From Asterias amurensis (lineage: Eukaryota > Echinodermata > Asteroidea > Forcipulatida > Asteriidae), in NCBI RefSeq assembly GCF_032118995.1, contig NC_092649.1, positions 24,783,332 through 24,847,331 of the forward strand: DNA of 64,000 nt, written 5' to 3'. Both the position numbers and the translations under genes were made by a program. The notes under the pieces were generated by a model. It searched no databases. It was not told the DNA's origin and saw nothing but the letters and a program-made list of their open reading frames with translations. This document shows positions 40,664 to 54,304 of the stretch, one piece after another (the stretch's first letter is position 1; each line of letters opens with the position of its first letter).

Positions 40664-43540
40664 CAGCTATCATTTAGTAGTTTATAATATCTACCATCAC
40701 ACAGGAAGGAAATTCCAGCGATCGAACCATCGCATCCTCCTCTTCGTCCTCTCCAAACAAGGATAAAACTCCTTCTTCCCATTCTCTCCCTTCCCCCTTT
40801 CTCCCCCTCAACTTCCGGGCAGTGACCGATGGCCGCAGGCCTAATCACCAGTATCATCAGTGGAAACAGACGTATACATAATAACATACACAGCTCCTTA
40901 CCATCTGGTACTGGCCCAACGTGATGAGTAATTGGGCAGTGAACTGTGTAGGTGTTTCTGGTCACCAGGAAAGGGGGGGGGAAATGGTTTGTTTTTCTTA
41001 TAAAGGGAGCATCAACAAGAAACTAATAAGACAACTGACCCAATGGCTTTGACAGCTAGGAAAAAGAGCAATGTCCGGATAGGCAAATTGGCTCATTAGG
41101 AAACGTTTACGACCTTTGTTTCGCATAATATTTCAACCTACTTTCACCGTTACCCTCCAAAAGTTCCTGTTTATGGTAAAGCACGCCCTCTTGTGGTGCT
41201 GATGGTTAATGCAATAAGGATTTCGTTCTCTTCCGTAAAACAACCCCAGCGATCTGAAGGGATGGAGGATCACATCAGCACTGATCTTAATTATTTAATT
41301 ATTCGATACAAATAATGTATTGGCGCATGTTCTTGACTTGTTGAGTTTGAACGCATTGTCTTTTATGAAAAAAAAATGCTATCATTTTTGGAGAGTTGAT
41401 GCTCGATGACGTGGTGTGGTTACCCCCCCCCCCCCCTCCCCTCCCTTGTATGTATTCAATATATTCTGGGATCTCAGCAGAAATGTTTGTGCAAGACTGA
41501 AGGGTGTGTTAAAGCGTAGATCAAAGTGTGGGAACAATTGGGAAAGAGAAATTTGACACACATACTGGGCATGATATTATTTTGGACTTTCGTTAAAGAA
41601 ATAGTTTGGTTTTAAAAAACGCCTAGGTACCAAACAATGTAAATTTAAATCTAAAAACTATCAATTCATCTCTTCCGGATTCCGTGTGCCAAATCAACTA
41701 AAGTATGTCTTTAACAATGAACTTTTCGTCCCAAGGGACACACAATGGCTCAGATGTGTAATGGTATTACACGTCCAGAGGTCCCACTGTTATTATACCA
41801 ATACCTGGAAAGTCGTTCTCAGTTAATAGCTTTTCAATTTATTCAATTGATATTTCAGATGGCAAAGAAAGGCTGACATTACTTTCAACCAGACAAGAAA
41901 GAGCATACTTAAAGAACCAGTTCAAATAACTGAACTCTCAAAGCTCATCTTAAATAATTATAACTGAAAAGTAAATAGTCATTGTTTGGGATTGATGTAC
42001 ATTGCTTATAAGTGTTTGTGAAGAGAACCGGTCAGCCCGTAATGATCGCCACCGTATGAAAATTCGTACACCCTGGACAAATATTGCTGACTTTGATAAA
42101 CGTGCAGCTGTATTTTATAAAATACACACCCTAGGGACAAAAATGTCCCCGCCAGTCACCAAACATATCTAGATAAACAAAATGCTAAAACAACAATGTT
42201 AACTTGTTCGTGCACGTTTAGAGACGGCTTATCCAAATAAATTGGAATTTTTGTACCTCACTGACCTCCCCCCCCCCCGCCCCGCCCCAAGAATAAGCTC
42301 CTTGACAAGTCTTAAGTCTCCAAGAGATAACGTTTGAGCATCGCGTCCTGGCTATGATCATTACGTGGTCATTACTACACGAGCTGACAGACGGTTGGCA
42401 GAACCGATTTTAATTAATGGACAGAGTACATTTCGTCACCAATTCCTGAGGTCAGCGGCCCGCATTATGGACCCGCAAATACATCTCAACTTGGTTCTAT
42501 AGCTGCCGAAAACCAACGCCAACTATTTTACACAGCAGAATATAGCCCTGGTGGTCTTACACTTTCGTATTGTACTTGTATCTGTGTACAGAGGAAGAGT
42601 TCTATATAGGGCTAAGCAGAATATAACTTATTGGTAGCGGCATACCAGGAAGCAATGTGGCATAGGCCTTCCTCATTCGAGTACCGTAGATTGGATCTAG
42701 CTGTTACCGGTCGAGTGCAACAGCGCCCTCAATCACATTTTAAGGTCAGTGCCTTAAAGAGGGAAATCAAGTCTCCTCAGTTCCTGTTTTCAAGTTGCGT
42801 ATTTCCACACAATGTGACATCAAAACCCTTCCTGTGTGTGTTCCGAATGCCATTTTAAGAAAAACATCCTGCGCAGCAACCCATTGGATATGTTGTTTAT
42901 TCCTGTGTTTTGATGATATACCACACAATGAAACATCCTCTCTCTGCCTCTCTCTCTGACAAACCACTTCCATTCTCTGAGATTGATGGTATTATATTAA
43001 ACTTGTTGGTTTGTGTATTTAATTACAAACATCATATCCACGAAACATAAGCCGCAACATGAATTGGATGAACTCGCCAATGAAAACCAACCACAACTAT
43101 ATTAATGTAATAGAACACGAAATATATTGGAGAACGTCCGTCAAATCGTTCACCTTTCAAAAAGATGCCACCTTAAAACTTAATGTATGCATATTTCATC
43201 ACAATAAAAATGTAAATTTGTGACGCTTTTTCAAAAACAAATCGAGGATGTAAAAGCCCACTTTTGAAGTGACATGACATCATTTGACTTAAACTGTACG
43301 GTCATAAAAAAAAATCAACAACTGGTGAAAGTTTCATTGAAAATTATCTTCAAGTTCATTCTGTTTTATTTGCGTTTACGGTTTTTCAGACAACAATGAA
43401 TTGTATGCGGTTCCAATTTTGTAATCATCCATTTTTCAATTACTTACCCCCACCCCACCCACCCCGCCCCCCCCCCCCAAAAAAAGAGGGGAGTGTATAC
43501 GTATGGTTAGTATTTAATTTATTACTCTGAAATTAGAACT
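40664..43540. other. Intergenic, no gene supported
   Basis: Poly(C) tracts lie at 41423-41436, 42268-42278 and 43467-43478. I see no recognised element or conserved coding sequence. Confidence 0.45.
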
Positions 43541-43836
43541 GTAACACTGTGATAAACGGCTCCCTCTGAAGTGACGTTTTTTCGAGAAATAAGTAATTTT
43601 CCACGAGTTTGATTTCGAGACTTCGGAATTAGATTTTGGGGTCTCTAAATCAAACATCTGAAATCACACAATTATTTGTTTGACAAGGGTATTAATTTTT
43701 CTTTCATAGTTACCTCGCAACTTGGACAACCAATTAAGCTTAAATTTGCACAGGTTTTTTATTTTATGCATATTTTGTGATACAGCAAGTGAGAAGACTG
43801 GTCTTTGACAATTACCAATAGTGCCCAGTGTCTTAT
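43541..43836 (+). mobile_element. TTAA-1 element, left end lost
   Basis: It enters at CACTGTGATAAACGGCTCCC and runs to AATTACCAATAGTGCCCAGTGTCTTA. Confidence 0.82.
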
Positions 43837-44068
43837 AGGTGCACATTTCTGTTTTGAATTGTTCGTAGTCGCTGCCTGTTTGTCCTCTTTTAAATTTTTC
43901 TTTAATAAAACGATGAGTAATTAGTTCTGAGTAATTATTATATTATTTCCAATAGGAACTGCTTAGGAATGTTTGGATGACCGTGCGTCTATGGATGAGC
44001 GGCCAGGGATTCAATTAAGAAGCAACATTTGAACATAGTTCCGCTTCCCCATGGTCATAACTTTCATT

Positions 44069-44600
44069 CATAAATACCTCAGACAGTTTCGCTATTCCTA
44101 TTGGTGGAGAGCCCGTCACGTGGGTGTGTATAAACCTTTGTTTATGACCGGTAAAAAGTGTTAATTCATGGGCGTGACACGCGAGCTTGCACCTGTGCTT
44201 ATAAGACAGTTTCTTCATTCCTATTGGTCGAGAGCAACGGCTGAAACAGTTGTGCCACATCACGCGATACGCGCGACGCGCACAACATTCCCTTATAAGG
44301 AGTTGTTAACCCGAGGGCGGCGGAGGGCTTTACCATTTCATAGCTGGAGGGATGTTGTGTTGAAAGAAATCATTGAACAATTATAATTTTTGCATTTATT
44401 TTACTTTTTGACCAAAAGGGTTGATTCTTTTGACCGAAAAGGTATTTATGAATGGGAATCAAAGTGTGTTGAATCGATTTTCAACTAGTGGTAAAGGCCT
44501 GGTTCTTGATTATTTACCTCGACTTCGTCTCGGTATCAAGAACCAGGCCTCGTTGGGATTAAACCACTAGTTAAAAACCTCTTCATCACACATTGATTCC
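44069..44600 (+). mobile_element. Repeat D, longest copy, with terminal palindrome
   Basis: It carries the uninterrupted D sequence (CTCAGACAGTTTCGCTATTC, CTTGCACCTGTGCTTATAAG, ATTGGTCGAGAGCAACGGCTG, CCGAGGGCGGCGGAGGGC) and a foldback at 44480-44575: CAACTAGTGG, AAGGCCTGGTTCTTGAT and ACCTCGACTTCGTC against CCAGGCCT and CCACTAGTT. The central CAACGGCTGAAACAG is the empty target of the nested element seen in the duplicons. Confidence 0.8.
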
Positions 44601-47003
44601 CTTATTTATAAAGATGGCTAATTATCACAATCAGCAAAAAATTCCTTGGTTTTGGACATTTCATTCTCAAAAATTATGCGATTTGTTGACGATATTTAAA
44701 GAGGCTGGGATCTTTTAAACAGATTTATATTTTAGTTTTGATATTATTTGGTTTACCCTTACACATATTTGAGTATAAACACTTTGTGTTGGCTACTCAG
44801 TACTTTTCCGAGTTCTGTGGGGTAAAAAACGAGGCATGTACAAAATAAAAAAGAAAATCTACTTTGGGGACAAAAACTAACAATATCTGGAAATACATGT
44901 TATTAATGTGTGTCTTGTTCTGTTTGTTTTGGTGTTGCAAGTTGTTTGACATTGTTGTTATTTTGGGGTTTAGTTTTTTTTTTGGAGTCGGTACTATTGT
45001 TATCAAGGCAAACTACGTAGTCGCAGTTATGTTATTTTAAAAACAAAATGCCAGCCAACTTTGGGCATAGATACACTTTGCAACACATAAGGGGGTCTTC
45101 AGATCACGAGCTTCAAATGTCTGATTTAATGCTAACCCAATAAAAATGTCATTTTCCCAATCTCAGGGAGTGAACGACCTTCAGAAATGTTATTGTTGTG
45201 GCCAGCTATTTGTTTTACGCCCGGCTTCCTAAAACATTGTGAAGTTCCTTTGGTGTGGGCTAACGGTGTTGCATGAACCACACAGGGGAAAGAATAGTCA
45301 AAACCGTAACGTTGCTCTTCCTATATTCTCAATTTTCTATTTCGTAATAATTGTCATATTATTTCAAGGATCAAGAACCAAAACACCGTAGGCGAACCCT
45401 AGCCTTCCGCTTGTGGTCGCCCCCAACCAGGCTACAAAAACGCCTCGCAAGTGGCGCTCTGGCCTCGATATTTTCTCGACTCCCCTTGTTCAACTCCTGT
45501 AAGACGACACGCACGACGACCGTGGAATTCCTACCAGATTCTAAGCCTCTCACCGTACCGTCTCACTGCTAGAGGTCCCCGCCGTCCTGCACACAGCAAA
45601 GCTCCCGTTTGCTTCTTGTTACTCGTACTCCTTGTTCATTCGTGAGCAAACGGCTTTACTCCATCGCCAACTTTCTTGTTTACCACCCCCTAAAATCGTC
45701 AAAATCACTGGACCAACTTTACGTGTGTAAAGAGCTCACTTCAATTGAATTTACTTTCTCTGCTTTGTTTGGTAAGTTTTAAAGTTGTTATAATTATTTG
45801 ATTAATTCAATATTTTTTAGCGATGTGTATATCTTTAATGCGATGGTTGGATTGTGGTGGGAAGAGAACACATTCCACGATTTCATATTCGTACATGTCG
45901 TCTGCATGTCATGGGTATTACCATATAGATACGGAATGTGTGTGGTGTCCAGGCATAGGCGCTTTAGCACGTCATGTGCTCAAAGATGATCTCGGTTCAT
46001 TTCTTCCTCCATGGTTTTCACAGTAAGCCCAAATCGTGATAACAAACGTTTCATCAATTCATCTATAGGCCTACAGTGATTGCAAACTTGGGTGTTTAGA
46101 GTGTATTGGATGGATTGTGCGTTGAAAGCGAAATGATAGAAATAACCTACTTTAAATTGGCAAATTATAAATATACGGCTTCCAACTTCCATCTAGGTAA
46201 TAAAAAAAATACAGAACTTTTTTACTTTCTGTAACATGTGGTATGTAAAAAAAAATAAAAAATTAAACAATGTTTAGAAAATCTTCTATTAAATGTGGGG
46301 ATAATTTTTTTAATTGTATTTTTTTATTGTAGGCCCTAGACTGAAAAAACTGAGGTGTTAAAACTGACATCATGGGTGTTGTCTCTTAGGCCTATATATA
46401 TATCGAAGAAAGAGGATCAAAATTAACATAATAATGTGATTCTATTTTGGTATCTATAATGTGTCAACAATCCATGGTATCAATTTTAGCACCGTGGTAT
46501 TTGGAACGTACATCCCTTTGTACATGTAAAGGCTATGAGACGTAAAAAGCTGGCTAATTTTTACATTAAATGTTCCAAAAGACATTTACCCCTATTGCCG
46601 GCCCCTAGCACACTCTATGTGAAAATGCTGACAGTTGTATGTACACTGCAAACGTGGACACTTTTATGCAGTTTTTTTCCACATAGTGTCTTCAAGGTGG
46701 AAGAGTAAGAGAGTCTACAATGGTAGCCAGAGTGAGCGAATGACAAGTGACTTTTCCTCCATCTTAGGGGTGTATAGTCCTGCCCGGCCTGGCCTTGGGC
46801 CAACCATGGTTAAACTCACCGAAATGTCAGGGAATTTAAAGTATTTGAGGAACGTTTTGTTTCGTTTAACTCCTGTGGTCTTCTTGTTGTGGATGTCTCC
46901 ATTGTTAATCATCGTATAATAATACTTGACCAAAACAGAGACTGTGATTAAATTAGGCTGTTAAACCATGGTCAGACCATGGTCAGACTGACACCCTGTT
47001 TCC
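44601..47003. other. Intergenic, no gene supported
   Basis: ORFs such as 45351-45572 and 46635-46919 show no recognised domain. CATGGTCAGACCATGGTCAG is a short direct repeat at 46968. Confidence 0.45.
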
Positions 47004-47460
47004 TTAAAGGCACTGGGGTTTCGCAACTTAAGACTAGTCTTATATCGAGTTAGGACGAGTTACTCGTCCTAACTTTATGACCTAGCCTTAAGTTTGTAAT
47101 AACTCCTATATATTAAAGAGTCTTACGACAAGTCCTACGTTAGGATTATCTTTGTGAAATCGACACCATAACACGTTTTGTAACTCACTTTATGTATCCT
47201 AACATTAATATGCATAAACTAACAAACCTGTGCAAATTGGAGCTCAATTTGATCATGGCGAAGTTCCAAGAGAACAATGAAGAAGATAAAACAGTTGTCG
47301 CACAATTATTCTGTGTGCTTTCAGATGCATTCGTAATCAAAGGCATCCAGCTGACGTCTCTTGTTATTTGAGTGATTACCTCTTTCTCAAAACTATGAGG
47401 GAGCTGTTTCTCGCAATGTTTTATACTTTCAACAGCTCGCCAGCTTACCATTGCCTTGAA
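47004..47460 (-). mobile_element. TTAA-1 element interrupted by a G element
   Basis: TTAAAGGCACTGG (47004-47016) is cut by foreign sequence, and the family resumes at ACTCACTTTATGTATCCTAA near 47183 and runs to CTCGCCAGCTTACCATTGCC. Confidence 0.75.
47019..47166. mobile_element. Foldback element G (copy 2), nested
   Basis: GGTTTCGCAACTTAAGACTAGTC at the left and TAGGATTATCTTTGTGAAATCG at the right match the ends of 28628-28773, with GTTAGGACGAGTTACTCGTCCTAAC as a palindrome between. Confidence 0.7.
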
Positions 47461-48942
47461 ATGAAAGGAACAATTTAAAATCGTCCGGCTATGCCAATAA
47501 TTAATGATGACCTTTCTAAGGCAAATGTTCAGCCCAAAAGGTGTTTCCAGTACTCTTGTCTTGTTATCTTGTTTTCTGAAAATATACAAAATGAAATTAC
47601 ATTATAAACAAACTTCAGAACTTAGTGCCGGTTGGCCTACTCTATGTTCTGTGTTTGTTTTTGTTACGCCATTCGTTTTCCTGCAATAAGCACCAGAAGG
47701 AATAGGCATGTCTTTTCGTGGGCTTACTGTTACAGCATCGCTGTGAAATGGAAATCGCTCAGTATGAGTAAGCACAGCATCGGCCGTACATAAGCAGCTC
47801 TTTGACACTTAAGAAAAATGGAATAACAGACGTTTTCGAAATAACTGACGGAGTCCAAGCCCCAAGGCCCATAAGCCCAACGCCGTGTTTTCGAAAAGGC
47901 CCCCTAATGTTTCCTGAAATGTGTAGCGACACGTGACTCCAAAAAGTTTGTTGGTCTGGTGTCCTTGGTCCGTCTATGTTTTCTTAACATCAGGAAGGAA
48001 GCTTGGATGTTCCCCGACTGCTGGTCCGTGATTGAATGCAGAGTTTTGTTAAGCGACAAGGTGAATTTGTGATGAGGCGATCACGCTCTAGTGAGACTGT
48101 GGGTTAATACAACACGGCAGGGGTCCTGTTTGTTTTTGGTGTCGATGGTGCTATGTTGCCTTTGACCCCAGACGTAATTACGATCCTTGTCAAAAGTGTT
48201 AGGTTTAGCACCTTTTTTTTCTTGCATACTTCACCAGTTGTATCAGACGAGGAGTTAAATTGACGCTCAATCCAAAAGTGCAAAAGCAATACCCATGAAT
48301 AATCTTATGTCCAAAACGATTTTGTTTTGAGTCCTGGTATTGTAGAAATGACAGAAGTTAGAAACAGCACTCATCTCGAACTCGTTTCTTTCCTCCATGA
48401 CTCAACCTTGTCCATTCGAACTCAACCTCCAAAAAGCGGATCCGCAAATCGCCCACCCGTGTCCTCTGCACATAATTTCCCCGAACACCCAAGCTTGTTA
48501 TTTTGTATGATTTTATATAAATAATAACCCGCTAGTTATGTCAGATTGTGGTATCCAACAGTCTGGAGTCCTAATAAGAGTTACTTTCATGGACTGATCC
48601 AGGATTTGTAGGGGTTGCGTTACGTCACAACCCTTGACTTACGGAGGAAGTCTCTTTGGCGGGCAAAGTGACCCCTGTGTAGGGGAGGAGGATGGGCAGT
48701 GGTAGGCCTTTTCAAATTCTGTCCTAAATAGTATTCTTACTCCTAACACTCCTTTAAACCTGCATTCAGGTTTTAGAGCGGTGTTTGTTAGTGAAAGAGT
48801 GACAGAGCAGTGTATTAAAACACCAAAATTGAAACTTCGAGATGTGGCCACAATTTGCTGTTACCTTTTACAAACTAGTTTTTAGTTTAGAGTAGAGTAG
48901 AGTCTTGTCCTTGCTCTATTTTTTTTATGAAGCCAACGACCT
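47461..48942. other. Intergenic, no gene supported
   Basis: Several open frames without domains, and no repeat family recognised. Confidence 0.45.
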
Positions 48943-49130
48943 TTAAAGGGAAGGTACACGTTTGGCAACACAAATTCACAAATTCGTCCAATAAGGATGT
49001 TTTTTTCTCGCAACTTCGATGACCAATTTAGCTCAAATTTTCACAGGCTTGTTATTTTATGCTTATGTTGGGATACACCAAGTGAGAAGACTGGTCTTTG
49101 ACAATTACCAAATGTGTACCTTCCCTTTAA
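48943..49130 (+). mobile_element. TTAA-1 variant with divergent termini
   Basis: TTAAAGGGAAGGTACACGTT and its complement ending CGTGTACCTTCCCTTTAA-like form the inverted repeat. The interior GACCAATTTAGCTCAAATTT and CACCAAGTGAGAAGACTGGT is standard TTAA-1. TTAA flanks are intact. Confidence 0.82.
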
Positions 49131-49588
49131 ATTCCTTGAATTCATCGGGATGTAGGAGCAGCTTAACAGTCAGTTATGAGTTTCGTTCTGTCTTGTTGTT
49201 ACTTTAGAAGGCTTTATTGACCTATACAGGGATCTTCTCGGTAAAGCGTCCCCGTAAAGTCCGAAACCAGCGTGAATCGAAAAAACACCCGCCGGTACTC
49301 TGGCGCTGTGCTCGGTATTCCAATGGGCAAACAGCCACGGTCATGAAGCCTGCTATATTTAGATCTATCGGGGACGTAGTAATGTGATTTGCAAATTCAC
49401 CTGCATTAATACTCAGGAGTTGCAGTTTACGATCGTTTCATTGTCATGTTTACCATAAGTGTGACTTGATCACCAGAAGTCAACTTTATATGTTATATAC
49501 CTGGCCATTGACCTTTTACGGGTTGTTTCGTGAAGGGGTGGGTTCGCTGTGTCGCCCCCCCCCCCCCCCCCCACACACACACACCGTA
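49131..49588. other. Intergenic with an 18-base poly(C)
   Basis: Poly(C) at 49555-49572 runs into a CA microsatellite. No gene. Confidence 0.5.
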
Positions 49589-49944
49589 TTAAAGACAATG
49601 GACACTTTTGGCAATTGACAAAGACCAGTCTCCTCACTTGGTGTATCTCAACATGTAATGTGCATAAAATAACAAACCTGTGAAAATTTGAGCTCAAATT
49701 GGTCGTCGAAGTTGCAAGATAATAGTGTAAGGAAAAATACCCTTGTCGCACGAAATTGTATGCTTTTAGATGGTTGGAATCAAATTCTTGGAAAATTGCT
49801 TCTTTCTCGAAAACTACGTTACTTCAAAGGGAGCCGTTTCTCATAATGTTTTATACTATCTACAGCTCTCCATTACTCGTTACCAAGTGAGGTTTCATGC
49901 TAATAACTATGTTGAGTAATTACCAATAGTGTCCATGCCTTTAA
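49589..49944 (-). mobile_element. TTAA-1 element
   Basis: TTAA flanks; AGACAATGGACACTTTTGGC at the left and CCAATAGTGTCCATGCCTTTAA at the right. Nearly full interior, but the central hairpin is reduced. Confidence 0.9.
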
Positions 49945-50337
49945 TGTGTATAGCTAAAGCGCGGGTGTTTTTGCTTACAAGTTGAACATGTTATGAACGA
50001 TTAGAATATTTAGGTATTTAAATAACATTTTAATCAAATTATATCCAACCTCAATCACTCAATCGTTGCCAAGCCCTCGTTACCCTCCTTACATATCTCT
50101 ACATTCTGGGTCGGGAGTCAAGAAAAGAACAAGCTATCGTCAAGGTTTTGATTATGAAGGCCAACGGGGTCGATATGCCCAAGGAGCTGAAGCTAGTCTA
50201 ACCTTTTTGGATTCCCCAAAACCCGATGCAATCCCAAATAACCCTGGGCATTCTAGAGAGAGTCTAGCCAATGAGATGGATTTTTTCCAATCATTTAGAG
50301 TGATGGTGCAACATTTTGTTTTTAAAGGTATCATCAC

Positions 50338-50528
50338 TAAAGGCACTGGACACTATTGGTAATTACTCAAAATAATTGTTAGCATAAAAACTTTCTTTGT
50401 AACGAGTGATGGAGAGCTGTTGATAGTATAAAACATTGTGAGAAACGGCTCCCTCCGAAGTAACTTAGCTCTCACCAAGTGAGAAGAGGCGGTCTTTGAC
50501 AATTATCAAAGGTTGTCAGTACCATTAA
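50338..50528 (+). mobile_element. TTAA-1 element, internally deleted
   Basis: AAAGGCACTGGACACTATTG through CGGCTCCCTCCGAAGTAACT, then directly CTCACCAAGTGAGAAG and the right terminus. Confidence 0.82.
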
Positions 50529-51339
50529 AACTCTATTATTGTGAGAAAGACAATTATGGTGAACTAAGTATTGAATGAATGTCCTTCAAGTTGCAATTTT
50601 GGAACAATGTTTAAGGGCCATGTTAGTTACGCAAGAAACATTTCAGTTAAAGAAATACTGTGGTGGTAAAACAGATCAGTTGTTATCCCCAAAGTTTGAA
50701 TCTGTCAGTAACGCTTCTCAGATTGTGGTATTCCAATTACGGATTATTCTTCCTGTGTGGAAGTAATTCGCTCCGAAATGAAAGTTTCACTGGTTAGTTT
50801 TATTGTATTCCATCTTCATTGATAATTATTTATATGGATTTAATTCATCGAACAAATCCAAAAACCAAAGGTTGGTTATGATGGATTCAAAACAGTTGTC
50901 TCTCATTGGTTGACTTTTTTTTTTTTTTTTTTTTGGGGGGGGGGGGTAGGGTTTAGTGAGTTAGGGTTTAAGCCAGAGACTTCCAAACGAAAGAACTGTA
51001 AGATGTGGGCATAGAGGGGTCATAGACCTTATCGCAAATACCGATGCGCAAGCGCAGACTGTTGAATGAGGTGCATTGTGGGATATATATGAATCAAATT
51101 TTGCTACCAGCTAGACCACAATGCATCTAATTCCAAGCTTTACGCGCGCGCCCCGGTATTTGCGAAAAGGTCTATTGGTACCCTGTTGACAAACCTAACG
51201 CCTCCAATGGTAGGCTTACTTGGAGGAATTCCCCATACATTACGTCATGGTCTATGTATAAAATGCTCATGTCAATGGTATGGAGGGGTCTCTCTGGAGA
51301 TATAGCGAGTGAGTTCTGTAATAGTTCATTTCCGTCAAA
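50529..51339. other. Intergenic; T20-G12 tract
   Basis: No gene. T at 50915-50934 is followed by G at 50935-50946. AATACCGATGCGC/GCGCGC-type sequence near 51040-51170 is unremarkable. Confidence 0.45.
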
Positions 51340-51610
51340 CATGCCTCGAAATTGCGTGGTTTTCCTTTTACTCTGCGAACTACACGGTCGGCCATTTATG
51401 GGAGTCAAAAATTTCACTCCAATAAATGGCCGACCGTGTTACTCGACGAGGCGAGGTATAAGGAAAACCGTGTACTTTCGAGGCATGTTTGTGTGGATCA
51501 TTGTATTCTACTTTTACCACATCTTTCTACCCATCTTCATTTTACAACTAACGGTTACAAACGCTTTTCAAAGACCAACTCGACCGATCCAAGCCAACGT
51601 GTTCCTTTAA
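51340..51610. mobile_element. TTAA-2 element, left arm truncated
   Basis: It begins inside the left arm at ATGCCTCGAAATTGCGTGG and keeps the central stem CACGGTCGGCCATTTATGGG and the full right arm ending GTGTTCCTTTAA. Open frames across it are repeat artefacts. Confidence 0.85.
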
Positions 51611-52282
51611 ACAAAACACATGAATTCTCTCAAATAGGAGCATGGTTGCAAAATATACCTTATTTTAAAGTGAGGGTACCTTCAAACGCAAGAAACTCTT
51701 TCAGTGATATTGCAAATAATGTTATGCAATTATTCCTGTATCAAAATCGCAAAATCTTGTCAGATTTCAAATAATATTAAGTCGTCACTATACAAACAAC
51801 ATTAATTCTACTGAATAACATTAATTATGACAAATGCTGACCTACTGCTCTCATTCCAAGTTACCCTGTCCGACTGCCTTTCGGAAGTATTTGTATCCTC
51901 GAGCCATATTCAACTTTCTACTATAATATACAGAGTGGTATCATTTTGCGAAATCGAATAATCTCTACATGAAATTAACAAAGTTGACGAAGTCCCTTTC
52001 GATATTATTCAATCACCCAGAAACAAATCCATCTTGATGGGGGATAGACCCGAAGCTCATCATAATTGATTCAATTCGTACTATGTGATGTTGTGTGTGT
52101 TCACCGCTAAGCACCGCTAGTCCACCCAGTCTATCTAGACGTCTCTATGTTGCCTTATTTGGAGCTGACATACTTGCGACCTCCTCGCAGCATGTCTGTG
52201 CGGTTAGTCGCTGTAGACGTGCCATATCATCGGAGTTTGCGCTCCTTGCCGAAATTCCCTTACCGTCTGTGGTGAGGTGGCG
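51611..52282. other. Intergenic, nothing supported
   Basis: Small ORFs without domains. Confidence 0.4.
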
Positions 52283-52645
52283 TTAAAGGCACTGTACACT
52301 ATTGTTAATTACTCAAAATAATTGTTAGCATAAAAACTTACTTTGTAACGAGATATGGAGAGCTACTGATAATATAAAACATTGTGAAAACATTCGGCTC
52401 CCTCCGAAGTAACGTATTTTGTTCAGAAAGAGATCATTTCTAACTCGAATAATAAAAGCCTTTTATTATCCATCTGAAAGCACAAAAAGTAACGCAACAG
52501 GGGTGTTTTTCATGCAATACTCTCTTGAAAAGTTGATGACTAACTGGCCCAAATTTCCACAGCTTGTTATTTAATGCATTTGTTGGGATACATCAAGTGC
52601 GAAAACTTGTCTTTGACAATTACCAAACGTGTACAGCGCCTTTAA
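52283..52645 (+). mobile_element. TTAA-1 element, complete variant
   Basis: TTAA flanks; AGGCACTGTACACTATTGTT at the left and AACGTGTACAGCGCCTTTAA at the right. The central hairpin is replaced by AATAAAAGCCTTTTATT, a different small palindrome. Confidence 0.88.
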
Positions 52646-54304
52646 AAGGACCGCTACTACAACTTTTCCCCATCTCCAAGAGCAAAGGGGATGCCCTGTT
52701 TCTATGACGACCGAAGGGACCAGCTCCAGCCCAGCGCAGCCAGGGGTCATATTATAATTAATACGTCACGATAATTTGCGGCGATCTCATTTGCTAAACT
52801 TGGCCAGATTCCGCGCGCGCCTTTCGGACCCCCAGCGTGGCAGTGTGGGTCTCAGACAGCGCCGTAACACGTCACTTTTTCTCCCGTAGGCGAGTTGGTC
52901 TTTCACGCTCATAGGCAAAGCCTTTTTCCCTTCTCTTTGCATCTTAGTTTTCGGCTGGCCAAGCATAGCTTCCTGGTGTAGTTGGGGTTTATCTCTTGTC
53001 TCAACAGCGACTGGACTTATATCTTCACAACTTCTTTGTCCTTGCATTGAGGTCAACTTCGTTAGTCTTCTTTTTTGGAATAATTGTAAGTTTGTTTTAC
53101 CAATATTTTGTTTATTGTTTGTCCGTTGTACATTATGACAGTTCCTAAACTATAACAACAAAAAACTGTATCTATGTTGCTTCGGGGCAGCGAAACCCAT
53201 GTGTACGTTGTAATATTAAAATATTAAAATTATTCAACTTTGAAGCTCAAGTTTTCTTGCAGAGGCGGCGTTTAATGCAGTTATCGTAATTAGGTTACTG
53301 ATCATAGCGCCAATAATCACAGTGGATTAATCTAATCGCCTACCCATGTTTATAATAATCCCAGTGAGATTGTGGAATAGCACCATGAATATAAAACTAC
53401 ACTGTAGTGTCACTTGTCTGTTAATTTGTAATAATGTTCATTCTTGCACTATAGACGGATGTAGATACTTTCCTTCTTCTTTATTTTGTGGTGACAGGAG
53501 ATTTTATTTCTTCTTCATAATCTACGTGCTGCATGTTATTTTGTTCAATGTGTTTCCATGGATAATTCAAGGGGCTACATGAGACTGTTTTTAGTTCGCA
53601 AAGTATTGTGGTTAAAAGTTGGATACCAATGTCACAGTCTTCGTTTGTTTTTAAATTTGATGTGCTGACGTCATAAAACCATGAGTAGCATCATTTTCAG
53701 TTATTTTTTGTTGTCATTGTATTTCATGAGGAAGATAGACTGTTTGGTTTTAAGTAGGCGGGGCATAAATCAAAATACTTCACGGATAGGTAGAGTTGGC
53801 ACACCGGTATGGATGTTACATCAACATGGCTATTTTAGCATAAATTTGTTTCACTCACAATACAAAAGAAACGTGCAGAAGAATTTGGAGATTTAGTACT
53901 AAAATTTGCTGTGTATTACATGTTCATTTTATGGATGGGGGAAATCTCCAAATCTACAAGCTGTCGGGACATTCTTTTATCTATTGACAGTATCAAGTCA
54001 CAATGAGTTTACAAATTGTCTACCAAATAATTAATTTAAACGAATCAGTTTGCCCTTTTCAAACTCTTGCGAAACGACTGAGACGTCACACAGCGCCCTC
54101 TGTCGAAATCACACTGAAGGTGTGGCCATGCTCTAGACACTCTATAGTTGAACAGAGGAATGCGTGTTGATATTTTAATTAAAATGAAACATTAGCGGAG
54201 CTGAAGTATCTGTCTTTGACACATGTTGCTTGAGAATGCGAATGCGAAGATGATGGTGGAATATGAGAAGACGAAGATGAAGATGCGAGACAGGAGTCTA
54301 GAAC
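52646..54304. other. Intergenic, no gene supported
   Basis: ORFs at 52787-53056 (minus) and 53346-53896 (plus) show no domains. Confidence 0.45.

Noticed and set aside
45351-45645. Two overlapping arginine-rich frames
   Set aside because: No domain or conserved motif; alternative frames of equal length exist.
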